Positions 1 to 11,310 of a DNA stretch of 64,000 bases are shown piece after piece (within the stretch, counting starts at the first letter, position 1; the number at the start of each line of letters is the position of its first letter). Origin of the DNA: Pithys albifrons albifrons. Its lineage: Eukaryota; Chordata; Aves; Passeriformes; Thamnophilidae. The notes under the pieces are model-generated. The model was not told where the DNA came from, ran no database searches, and was given only the letters and a program-made list of their open reading frames with translations. A program made the translations under genes and the position numbers. The DNA lies in the NCBI RefSeq assembly GCF_047495875.1, contig NC_092475.1:10382501-10446500 (forward strand), written 5' to 3'.

Positions 1-1680
1 CTCTGATCAGGGAATATCTGTATGAGCATGTACTGAGGAAGAAACAGAAAGCAAAGGACAAAGCAGCTCACATTACTGAGGATCCAGAAACAGTGCTCCT
101 CCATTGCCAAACTATTTCATTATGTGGAACATCAGGTAAAAAGGAGGAAAGAAAAACCTTAGCAGGCATTTCAAGCATATGAAATATTCTCAGTGGGATC
201 CAAATAAGTTCAGAATATTTCTCATGATTCTGTCACTTGGCAAACTCAGAATCGATCCTCTCTCCATGCAATCCTCAGGCTGAGATGGGTCTAGTTTGGA
301 CTGAAATTGCATGGTGGAAAACATGCCTTGCTCTGCGATTTTGCCTGGTTTCTGTAATCAAATTTCACAATAATGAAAACTGTAAGTCAAGAAATTGAGG
401 AAATGTCATGAAAAAGAAACCCACAAAATAAATATGTACTGAATAAATCCATCCACATTAACTTGGGAGAAACAGGAATAGTGGTTAGCACAGCACGTCT
501 GCTTCCTCAGCTGATCACTGAATCACAGTCTGACTTTGAGCACATCACTTGAATCTTGCTCAGCTTTGGTTTTCTCCTCCAGGAAGGGGAGAGAACAAAA
601 GACATGTGTGCCAGGCTTGCTCCAAGCTGAGCCACAGTCCGTGCCCAAGGCTCCTGCAGCCCCCAGGCTGAGGATGAGGGAGGTGCATTCCCAAGGATGC
701 TCTTTCAAGCACACCCAAGGCAGCACCACCTTTCAGTTGACTGATCTTCAGGACTGGTGGTGACAAAGGAACTGCAACAAGGACAACACCCTTTTGCACC
801 CTGAGGTGCCTCTGGGCGCTTGGAACCTGTTGGCTCTTTGCTCCTGCCATCCTGTGTTTTTGCTGCTAACAAGCCCCAGGCCAGCTCTGCACATGCAGAG
901 GAGCTGAGAAGGTTCTACATGGGAGGAGATTAGTGTGTTTCTGCTCTTACAATCATTATAAGGACTGCTGATGGCTTTGGAAAGATATTGGCATTGCACT
1001 GTGTGGCACCGTGTGTCTTTCAAGGCTGAGTTGCACACTGTGGTCTACACTGGGCCCAGTGCCTGCAGAGCTGAAACCACTGAGGCTCATGTGGGTTTTA
1101 TTCAAAATCCTTGCAAATGTAACTGCAAACTCCAGGGAATGTGCCAAGCTGTGTCAGTCACACCGAGCTTTACATGCACAAACTGATCAAGGACACTTGC
1201 ACCAGTTTCTCCCCCAAAATGGAAACCTGACAGCCCCCGTGTGGGTCTCTCTGTCTTTCCTCAGGGTCAGGGGACAGATATCACTGATTATCAGGGAGAA
1301 GTGTGTGCCATGCAAATTAAAAATTAGTATGACATAAAAATGAAACTCTGGACGCAGAAAAAGCCCTGGGAGTCCTTCTGGTGCTATAGGGAATCCTTTG
1401 AACAGTCCCACTCAGACTTATACTACATGTATTAAAATCCAGTGTCCCCAACTATAATGATGTCCATTCCCCACAAAAAGGCATCTTTCCTGCAGTTGTT
1501 TTTTACTGCCTGCAAGTGACATTTATACCAACACACATTTACCCCCTTTCATGCTGTATTTAAATTCACATCCTTTTCCTCCTCCGTCCCATGAACTTGC
1601 AGGAATCAAGCTGCAGGTACATCAAGCTGAAGGGGTTTAATCCATTCCACATCCCATAAAAGCTGTCCTTAATGGCTTGC
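1..1680. other. Gene-free unique sequence
   Basis: I see no exon, RNA gene or recognisable repeat here. The short open frames around 520-1340 overlap one another on both strands and encode nothing recognisable. The stretch around 550-900 is somewhat richer in G+C than its surroundings, which lengthens chance open frames. It ends at the T run at 1681. Confidence 0.7.
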
Positions 1681-1703
1681 TTTTTTTTTTTTTTTTTTTT
1701 TTT
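1681..1703. repeat. 23-base poly(T) tract
   Basis: An uninterrupted run of 23 T follows GGCTTGC and precedes ACCTGAGCAG. On the minus strand it would be a poly(A) tail for a sequence lying to its right (1704 onward). I see no gene-like or SINE-like body there and no clear flanking target-site duplication, so it may be a simple homopolymer. Confidence 0.9.
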
Positions 1704-2449
1704 ACCTGAGCAGTCCTGTAGATGCCAATCCAAGAGCCTCTTTGTGATACAAGGCAAAGAAGTGCAGGACAAGATAGATTAAAGGAGACTCTACTGAGTT
1801 AGCTTTGGTTAAACACACTTCAGAATTTGGCCCATCTCTTCTCTCTGACACACATCTTCTGTACATGGTAGCAACACTCAAAGCACCCTGCAAAAGAGGA
1901 GAAAGGAAGGGGAAAGAAAATGTGATTATGAAACATCAGAGTAGATCTGATCATGTCAAATTCCTCTGGAGGAAAAGACAGAGAGAAAAATTACCAACAT
2001 GCAGTACTTGAAGTCTATAAATGAAATTTACCCAATTCAACAGAGGCATCAGGGAAATCACTCTTGATTTGTCTTTGATAGGTTGACAAAATCTCTGTTA
2101 AGTTTTCTTAATGTGTTTGTAACTAGGCTTCCAAATACATTGAACTGAGGCCAGATCTCAGCTTAATAGGACCAGCCCTTTGTGTCAATCAAATTTGTAG
2201 CTGGTGAGAAAAATGAACCATTTTTTGTGCCCCTTGTTCTCAAGTTGGGCAAAGAGCCCAAAAGTGTCTGAGGTTTTACTTTGCCAAGCTTCTGAAGGAA
2301 AATTTACTAGCAGGAATGAAAATGCCCCATAGCTGTCTGTGGCACAATGAAGCAAGTCAGGCCAAAAACTGCCCCCAGATGTTTTCGTGTGGCATCTGTT
2401 GGAGTCAGCAGTGCTATCGTGTAGGTGAGCTGAGGGCAGAATTCAGCTT
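1704..2449. other. Gene-free sequence with weak relic-repeat similarity
   Basis: No gene is visible. Around 1790-1835 the minus strand reads GGGCCAAATTCTG followed later by GTAGAGTCTCC. This resembles the start of an old sauropsid repeat I recall as GGGCCAAATTCTGATCTC. Around 2150-2165 AGGCCAGATCTCAGC may be another scrap of the same kind. Both matches are short and uncertain. Confidence 0.35.
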
Positions 2450-2600
2450 GTTGATAATGGAATCAGGCATTATGAAATGAAGGTATGTTCTGCTCTCTCT
2501 GTCGGCAACATTGATGAATTAATTCACTCCTTAATTAATATACAAAGCCACAGAGTGCTGTTGGCAAATTAACTGTCAGCAAGACACGTCGCTCCAAGGG
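2450..2600. promoter_or_regulatory. Candidate conserved noncoding / enhancer-like block
   Basis: This AT-rich block has clustered homeodomain-core motifs. They are a palindromic GAATTAATTC at 2516-2525, TTAATTAAT at 2531-2539 and CAAATTAACTG near 2563. Two CpG-containing motifs remain (GTCGGC near 2501 and ACACGTCGC near 2584) in DNA that otherwise lacks CpG. It has no repeat character and no open frame of note. TAATTA is a known core for many homeodomain factors, but conservation and enhancer function are inference; no alignment was possible. It could be ordinary AT-rich DNA. Confidence 0.35.
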
Positions 2601-5600
2601 TGGTTGGGTACTCCTTTTTTCTTCGCCCTGCTTGTGCCAGGGGCAGAGATCAAGTTAGGTGCTGAGTCATGGACTTATAATGGGTACTTCTGGGAGCTGA
2701 GCTCTTTGGAAAGGAGCTGCTCTTGTCTTCTCCATCTCTGAACACTGGAGACAAAGGTCAGACCTCCATCCAACGTGAGGGACTACAGAAAGAGTTCTCC
2801 CTCTATCTAGTCCTGCAGTGACAGTCAACACCCCCTCACCATCTTTATAGTTGAGAAACACTATTATTTATATTTAAAAAGGCTAAATATATTATAACTC
2901 AGTGTCATAACTGTAAAGAAGAGATGAAAATCTAACTGAAATGGTAATATGTGAATCTATGTCTGAATTTCCCCCAAATTTGGTTAGAATTCTTTTAAGT
3001 GGTCTATGTTTGCAGCAAAGCAGAATCCTGATGACTTGTTTTAAAATAGCTGAAGAGCAGACAGTTGTATGACTCTCAAATTCAGCTCAGGAGTGAGCTC
3101 AGAACTCATCTTCCCCTCTGATCATACTTTTAGTTCTGAGCTCAGAGTACAACCCAGTTCCCACAGCTTCAAGTAAACCCCCAACTTTTCTGTATGTTTC
3201 TACAGAAACTGAACAAAACAGTGAAAACTTTGGTCAAGAATGAGCTCTGGTGCATTTGCAAGGTTTGTAAACCTTTATTAAGTTGTACATTCATTAATCA
3301 AAGCTGAAACCTGGCAGGATGGAGTGGTTGGTTACTCACTGCACCCACAGCTCAGTACCCAATCCAAACCTCACTGATTCCTCTAGGAGCAGTTCCATGC
3401 ATTCCTCTAGACTTAGAGCAAATGCTTGAATGACAACTAGTCCAGGATCTCCTGTCTGTGTATGATACAGATGAGGGTACTAAGGAGAGGAGACAGTTGT
3501 TTACAAGGGATGCTTCATCTCAGAGCAAGGGGAAGACATGATTACAGAAAAAAAATATTGCACCAAATGTTTTGCAAATCTGACTCTCTATCAGAAAAGC
3601 AATTTCACAACTATGTAAATACACAGTTGTTCTGTGCAAAAAATTTTTTTAAAGCTCTGTCTCTCTAATTGCACAAGAGGCTCCTTTGCTGTAATGAAAA
3701 ACATCTGCCATCATTTACAGCCAACTTCAACGTGCATTTGCACTGCGCTTTCTCTTACAAGTGCAGAGGAATATGGAGAGGAGAAACTTGGTTTGTTGAA
3801 CAGGTAAGGAATTTCTATGGGGCAAATAGGGTGGGGAGAGCTCAGGGAGAGCTCTGATCCATTGTCCACTCTGCTTAGGGCCTGATACCTCTGTCAGAGC
3901 CATGAATGATCAAGCACATGACAGAGCCTTCCCACTTTTCAAAATTTATCTCCATAGACTTTCTCCATCCCATGTGCAAAAGAAAGATTACCCCCTTTTG
4001 CAGTAAAGCTTCAGATGAAACAGAGTCTACTATGCTTTTAGCCAGATATTGTATTTCACAGAGTATTAAAGTTGAAGCTGGTTAGAGACTTAGCAGGAAA
4101 AGCAGAGAGCCACAGGCACAGGTCACAGACAGGGGGACCCTAAACTGACTGGAGGTAACTGGTACCTTTGTGTTGACTTCAGTGATCTCTGGACAACACT
4201 TAAGGTTGACAGGGGTTTGTATATATGAATTTTAATACCTCTTTGGCATTAAAACATGAGATGATTGAAAACCTGCTAACACTGAATGACTATAAGAAAA
4301 TTAGTAAACTTAAAAAAAATTCCTCCATGAACCAAAAAATAATTGACAATTAAGGAAGTATTACCACTGAATGAAAATAAAAATTGTATGAGAGCTATGC
4401 AAGCTGCTACAACTGACGTGCCTTTCTGCCCCCATTGCTTGTCTCCTCACTTTGACAGCACTTATCACTTAAAAGGATGTGCTCCAGGTCACAGCTGCTA
4501 TCAGCAGGATACTTTGTAGTCCTCCCTGCTTGACAGACCTTCAAAACTGTAAGGGATTTACTCTGAGGTTGGTGTTCTGAGTTTTTAAAATTTAATCATA
4601 ATTGTTTTTCTGTATCAGTTTTTTGTTTCACAGGACTGTAGCTTTTGCATTTCAAACCACGGCATAAATGTGTTTCTAGCATGTAAAAATAAAAATAATC
4701 TCAGTAATCAAAAGGAGAGATACTGACTGTTCATTTGACTCATCTGCCAAGACAATAGACATTGTGTTTTAGAACTGCACCACTCTAGATGTAACAGCTA
4801 CTGATGTAATTTGCTGCATGGAGCTGAGTCCTGCTCCTGCATCACATCCCTGCTGCTCCCCTCCTGTCCTGGGCTTGCAGCAGGGAGATTTGTACTCCTT
4901 TGACCCTGAAAAAGAGGAGCATGGAACCATGCACTTCCACACTCAGGAGTAAGAGCCCAGTTGGGCAGAGTTTGATCCTTGGTTTGAAGTGATTGGATAG
5001 AGGAGGCACTATTTTACCTGAAAGCTTTATATCAGTTCCTGGGGGAAAGAAGCAGAGAACTGAGCCAGAGTATGAAGCATTTAGTTGGTTGATAAGTATA
5101 AAAGATGATCCTCTGCAAGTGTGGTTGGTTTTGGAAAAGCTTGGTGTAGGCTTTTCTGGTATTCCTGTAAAGAAGAGAGAGGAGATGTAGGTGGATGAAA
5201 TGGGCAGCAACGATCCAGTTTTAAAATCTAAAATGAAGGGTTCCCTATGGAAACCCAGAAGGTTTTTTTTTTTCTTAGTTTCTTAAAAAACAGCTACTTC
5301 AGAATCAGCCAAAATAAATCTGTTTTGGACTCACTAGGCCACAATTCATCGATTCATACCTTCAATTCACACTGGTGTCAAACCCAGTTTGTCAAACCAC
5401 TGCTATCAACACACTTTTTTGAGAGACAAATAAAAAAAGCCCAGTGAAATCTCCTAATGTCCTGCTCGTCTGGGCTATTGGCAGCATTGGAGCTAATGAT
5501 GAGTGAACCTCCTAAAGTCTGAGATGTCAATGAGAGTTATATGTTTGGATCAAGGACATGATATGACCCAGATAAATTTAAGACAGAAAGGTAGATCAAA

Positions 5601-6639
5601 ATGTGGGTCAGGCAGTCGTCAGTGTTTCTTTAAAGATGATAGGGGAATGGTTTTTAACACTTCCGAGGAGTTTTGTTGATGTTCTTATGTACGCTCTTTG
5701 TTTAAAAAAATAAATACATTTTTCATGCCTTCAAAATTCCAAGCTGCAGAAAATTTCCTCTTGTGATGAGAAGCATTCAAAACAAAAACATGTGGCCTGA
5801 TTTGTCTTTTATAGAAATCAAAGGCTGTATTCTAAAGAGACTTCCTTTACCACACAAATGAAGCAGATGTTTTTTAAGATTATAGCTGCACAAGCAATCT
5901 ATGGTTTGAATCTCAGAAGCATTTAAAGTTTTTTTTAGAGGAAGAGTTTTTGTGTTACACTGTGATAAACTGCAAGTGAGTAGGAAGGGGATTGTCTGAG
6001 ACAGGTAATTAAGGTGACAGTGTACAGTAAATTTGGCCAGCATTGTTTTCATTCAGGAAAATAAAGTTAGAAATTATCAGACCACCTCAGTCTAATGTTT
6101 TGCTAGTGGGTTAATTAAAACACATTTTCAATGCCAAAGGTGAAGAGATTAGATCTATGGTAAAAGCAGCCCAACAAACAATATAGCCAAAAGTGTGTAT
6201 TTGCATGTGAGTTGTTAATACCACGTGTTGTTGTTTTCATTTTGTTGTCCCCAGTGAAGGCCTTGTGTGTGCACTGGAGCCAAGGGCTGGGCTGGAGGTA
6301 GAGGCTGATCCTATGGAAGTGCATCCAGAGGCTTTGCCAGTGGGTTCAAAGTTGCTGGGTTAAGCTTCAAGCAGAAGTGTTAGGTCTTATTTCTGCTTTC
6401 TTACTGTAATAATGTTTTTTTCTCTAACTGTGAAAGCTTCTGCAACTCCTGAACAACCAACTGATCATCCCTAGGAGCTTTGAATCCTGGTTGCCTGTGG
6501 GACACTGCTCTGACAGCCTTAAAGCATTGGCTCCTGAAGTAGTCTGAAATGAGAAGTGAGGATATAAGCCATGTCTACAGCCTTTTTAATGAACCTAAAG
6601 ATTATTGGTCACTGTATTCTCTACTGAGATTATTGAAAA
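2601..6639. other. Gene-free unique AT-rich sequence
   Basis: No exon or RNA gene is seen. The longest open frame, about 120 codons on the minus strand near 4842-5210, has no recognisable domain and an overlapping open frame on the other strand. GTTGACTTCAGTG near 4172 and GATGTCAATGAGAG near 5523 recall old palindromic sauropsid repeats but are too short to call. Confidence 0.6.
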
Positions 6640-6676
6640 ATAAGTAAGCAAGTAAATAAATAAATAAACAAACAGG
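6640..6676. repeat. (AAAT)n-type microsatellite
   Basis: A degenerate tetranucleotide tract: AAGTAAATAAATAAATAAAC flanked by AAGTAAGC and AAACAGGCAGG variants of the same unit. It is short and interrupted. No adjoining retroelement body was recognised. Confidence 0.8.
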
Positions 6677-9600
6677 CAGGAAAAGATGATGAGTGAAAAG
6701 ACTCATGCAAAGAGGAAGCCCTAAGAGACTGTGTGTGTTTCAACATCCAGGACTCTGCAGCAATCAGCTGCATGGACTGTTGCTGGGTGGTAACCCTGAA
6801 GAAATTCAGGTAGGGATCATGAACCCTGCTATGCCCTGGACACAGGGACAGTCCTGACTGTTTGCTTTAACATCACCATCAGCTCCAGCCACGAGAGAAA
6901 AGAAACTGCTTGGTCACTAACAGGGGAGGTGGGGAACACTAGACTTTGAGAGACTAAGTTAGAATTACATATCACAGCTTTTGCTCTCTCAGTAAATGTG
7001 AGAGTATTGCTGGCAGGAAAAAACACTCTCATTCCAGGATGGCTCTCCCATCACAGCAATCTTTTATTGATTTTTGTGAACCATTAACCCACTCTTTTCA
7101 GGAATTCAGTGATGGATGGTGCTGTGGGTTAGTCCTGCTTCTCTGACAAAACCTGATGGGGAAGATACTGGGCATTACCTTGCTCAGGGCTCAGTGCAGT
7201 GTGAGCCATCTCTTCCAGGTGTGAGCCATCCCACCTTGTACGGTGTGACGTGAACTGTGATCACCTTTGTGTGACTTGGGAAGATCTCCCTCCTCTGCAA
7301 AGCCCTCCTCATTTTCCATTTGTTATTTCTTTGCTTTTTTAGAGAAACTTCTAAATATAGTATTTCTTTCCTATTTAGGAAGATTTAATCACCACTTATG
7401 GACAAGGGGAAAGCAGTTAGGAGAGGAGAGCTGGGTGAGTGAGGAAGGCAAGTGTAGCCTTAAACTTGGGGGTTTTGTGCCAAATCACTCCTGTTGTCTG
7501 GCGGAAGTGTAACTTTCATGTTTTGCTTCCCCCAGTGTTGGGCAATCCATCCTGAACACACTGCAAACATGTTTTGCCAGTGCTTGCACTCTCACTATTT
7601 TTTCTGATCCTCGTGGTTGCATATTAACGGTGTCTTCTCTGCACACATGAGTGGCTGTTTGTTTGTTTGTTTCTTGGGCAGGATAACAGCAGAACAATCT
7701 GCAAAGCAGGGGCAGTTTCCTGGTGCAGGGGGTCAGGCACAGGGAGGAAGAGAGAAGTGGAGGGCAGGGGCAGGGAAGCAAAGGGCACTGTCGCTTCCCC
7801 ATTCACTCAAGCACTTCTGACATTTGCTCCACATTGGGTAGCAGGGGCCAGCTGTGTCACTGCCCTGTCTCCTCTCCTCAGCACTGAAGCTTTAACCCAA
7901 CTCTAAAAATATAGGGAACACGTTTTGTCAAAATGAGGAAACTTCTCATGTTGGAAGCATATGTGAAAAGACAAGATGGTTTTCTGCACCATAAAAGGCA
8001 TTACTAGGACAACTTTCTCTGCATGCTGATGCCCTGAGAGGGTTATATTTCAGAAAAGAAAGCTTGGAGTTAGTTAACTTTTTTTTCTTATTTCTAACAG
8101 GGGTGGAAGTTTTGTCACTTCTGAAATGTTCACATTTATGAAATTGCCAAGTGACAGCAGGTACCACCCAACAGTAATTGTTCATTCCTGGAATGATTGC
8201 TCCATAGTACAAATTGGCACAATTTTGGAAGTTTCAAGGGCAGTGCTAATTTTTAATAACTCCAACATTCTAATTGCAGTGCATCATTACCAGTACATCA
8301 TCCACTATTAGATGCTTTTTCTCTAAAGATTGGAGAGGACCACCAGTATGATCATGAAATTTCGAGCTACAGAACAACATTGTACCAAGTTCTGGCTTCT
8401 ACACCAATTAGAATAATTTCACATTCCAGACTTGCCAGATTGTCTTCTGGAGACATCACGTAGCCATATCCATATTTTCCACTGGTTGCAGGGTATAACA
8501 TGATTTATTAACAAGACTGAATTGAGATGATGGTGTTTTTGGTCTGCCTTTGAGTCGATAATAGCTGGTCCTTTTTCCAGGGCTTAGTTTTCTTGCTGTT
8601 CTCATTCACTTATATGAGGTTATAGGCTGTGGCCCTGAATTATGAAAAAACACCTAAAAATGAGCCACAGTCCAATCCAAAGGCCATCACACACCTTCAT
8701 AGCAGATCGTTGTTCCTACACTGTTAAGCTGTGGGAGGAAGGTTTGTCATGACTCTGGCGGAGCTGAACTGTCTAGAGCTGACATCTCACTAAAAGACAT
8801 CTCCATTAACTCAGGCCAGCAAGAGTCCCTGCTCTATTTAATTCAGGCTTCCTCACTCTTTAAATGAGATGTTTACTGGAAGACTTTACAGCATTGCTTT
8901 CAGGATGCTGAGTGCAGAGAAACAGTGTTGAGGGGAAAAGAGAAAATGGAAATGTGAAAGGAGGCAGAAAGTCTGTTGTCGGTGATCAGGGGGAGGTTAA
9001 GAGTAAAAAAAAATCCTTTGTATCTTCTGTACTTTCCTCCACAAATCTCTATAGATATGCTCTCAGAATGGGTCCAAAGTAAACAGAAATTATCTAGTCA
9101 AGTAAATCCTGAGAGAAAGTAGGATTTAGAAATTTAATATTGTGCCTATTAAAGATATGACCTATTCCTTTTCCCCTGGTAAGTAAAAAAAGACTCAGCA
9201 TGCTGATGATAAGGCTGAGAAACAGAGTTGTAATTTCAGCAAGAGAGCCTGAAGGGTTCTTTAAAATAAACTTCAGTGGTACCAGAAAAGACCAGTAAGA
9301 ATTGCTGGAGATGGGTATGCCTGTTTCCAGCACTGTGCCCCATCCTTCTCTCCAAGAACCAACCCTAAGGATGAGCAAGTGGAGCCAGGGTATAGCCCAC
9401 TTATATTTAAATATCTAGGTGAGGTACTTAAGGTTTGCTGATTTTTCTAGATTTCTGTTGCAGTCAGTAAAGAGAGACCAGCCTTGGAAAATACAATCCA
9501 ACCTGGGATATCTTATTTTTCTCCATAGACCAGAGAAAGGGTCTAGGCTTCTGGTGTCATTAAACGAGGTAATAATGAGTCTGGATAAAAGTCAGCAGCA

Positions 9601-11119
9601 ACAACCCCAAAACTCCACCACTAAGTTTGAAACTTTTGCTGGGAAACTATTAAAAAGTGTGTGTAAATTCATTACAAATTCTGCTTGTGTTCTCAACTAC
9701 TTCTATTAGTTTCCCAGGAATACTGTAGCAAATTATTTTAATGAGAGGGAAGTCATGGGAACATCTGGGGTTTTTATTGAAAGCAGGAGAATTCTATATG
9801 GCTTGAAAGAAAGACTGAATAATTTTCTAGGAGATAAAGCTTTGTCAAATGAACTCATACATCAAAGTATAGGGGGAAAGAACTTCCTGAAACCTTTGGT
9901 CTGTGTTGTTTAAGGATGTGGAATGAATGATCTATTATCTCTTCTGGACTGAAAGTCTATTAACTGAGATCAAATTCTGAATTCTTACCCTGAAATATAA
10001 TAATTCAGAAACGTAAAACTCTTCTAATCAATAAGCAAAAAACCAAAAAAGTAAAAAAGTAAAAATCACTATGTCATCAACAGAGTCTAGTCAAAATAAC
10101 ATAGATTACAAATAATTGTCATGAACTGCTCAAGAGATTCCTTTGTTCATGAAGCATCTGTAGCAAATGGTTTGAACAACATAATAATAATCTGTGGACA
10201 ATTTGTGGAGCAGATAAAGCAGTCCTTGATCAATTTATGTAGTCTGCATTGTCAGACATGGGCAAGAAGCTCCAAAAAATGAAAACCAGTTCCTGCTCAC
10301 AGCTCTGAACAGTGGTCAGTGATGGTGTTTGACCACTGATGACCAGAGGGGATTAAAAGGAACTTTGCAGCTGCAAACAGACTGACCTTTCCTGTGGGCC
10401 TGACTGCTTTTGCAAGAGGACAGTGAAAAAGCTCTGCCTCATGGCTCTCTTGGGGCTGTGCTTGGGTCAGGCCTTGAGCAAGGGGAGGGCAGCGGCTCAG
10501 TCCTGGCTGTGCAGGCAACCCTACTCTGCAACAGAGACCCTGTAACAACAAACCACCCCAAAAGAGTAATTGATTATCAGGCACTGTTTAAAAAACTTGT
10601 GTTTATCTCCTGTGGCAGCAGCCCAGCCCTGTGCTCCATGTGTGGGAGGGGTTTTGAGGGGCAGCAAGTCCCTGGCTGGCCCCTGTCAGAGTATGCATGC
10701 TGAGGACATCCTGTAGCACAAGTCTACACGTTGCTCTTCAATTAATTTTCCATTTACATCCTCCTGTACCTGACACATTCTGTTTGCATTAAGAATTAAT
10801 ATTTGCAAGACTAATGGAACTATCTTGGGCATCAAGGAAGAGAAAGAAAAACATGAAAAAGATGGGAGAGAGATCCCAGGGGAAAAAGAGAGAGAAAGTA
10901 TGTAGTCCTTGAACAACTTCTTTCATTCTTAGTAGATGCAAGTGTTGTGTTCAGCAGCCATATCAATTAATTTATGTTGGGCTGGTGACTATACATGGCA
11001 TATCTATAGAATTAGATGATCCCTTCAGAGTTACTTAAAAAAAATAAAACACTCAGGCAAATTAAAAAAAAAATCATATTTTACTAAAATGCCATTAAAC
11101 CGTCACACCCTCTTCTTTC
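6677..11119. other. Gene-free sequence with small local duplications
   Basis: No gene is supported. A 20-bp tandem duplication lies at 7199-7238 (two copies beginning GTGTGAGCCATC). A (GTTT)n tract lies at 7655-7672. CCAATCCAAAGGCC near 8671 may be a scrap of an old repeat. The open frames near 7485-7906 overlap in several frames on both strands, which is typical of local composition and not of coding sequence. Confidence 0.6.
7199..7238. repeat. 20-bp tandem duplication
   Basis: Two adjacent 20-base units start with GTGTGAGCCATC and then differ (TCTTCCAG versus CCACCTTG). A minor local duplication with no visible functional role. Confidence 0.7.
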
Positions 11120-11310
11120 TGGCACTATTTCCTTGGCAGAATATTTGAGCCTGATAGTGCAACAAGAGACATTACTTTTCAGCTGAGCCCTTTGATTCCC
11201 CTATTTTTATTATGCTCAGCTTTTGCCCCACTGAGGCCAAGCTGATACGTACCCAAATTATGAGTGGGAGCCTAATTTGTATCACCTTTTACTCTAAATA
11301 AAAGATGGCT
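11120..11310. promoter_or_regulatory. Candidate conserved noncoding block
   Basis: This is a non-repetitive stretch with balanced composition. It includes TTTTTATTATGCTCAGC, GATACGTACCCAAATTATGAG and CCTAATTTGTATCACC, with a retained CpG in TACGTAC. It has the texture of conserved noncoding DNA: no low complexity, no repeat homology and a clear density of distinct short motifs. There is no direct proof; this is pattern-based inference. Confidence 0.25.

Noticed and set aside
1681..1703. T run as the tail of a minus-strand processed pseudogene or SINE
   Set aside because: No gene-like or SINE-like body to its right and no clear target-site duplication.
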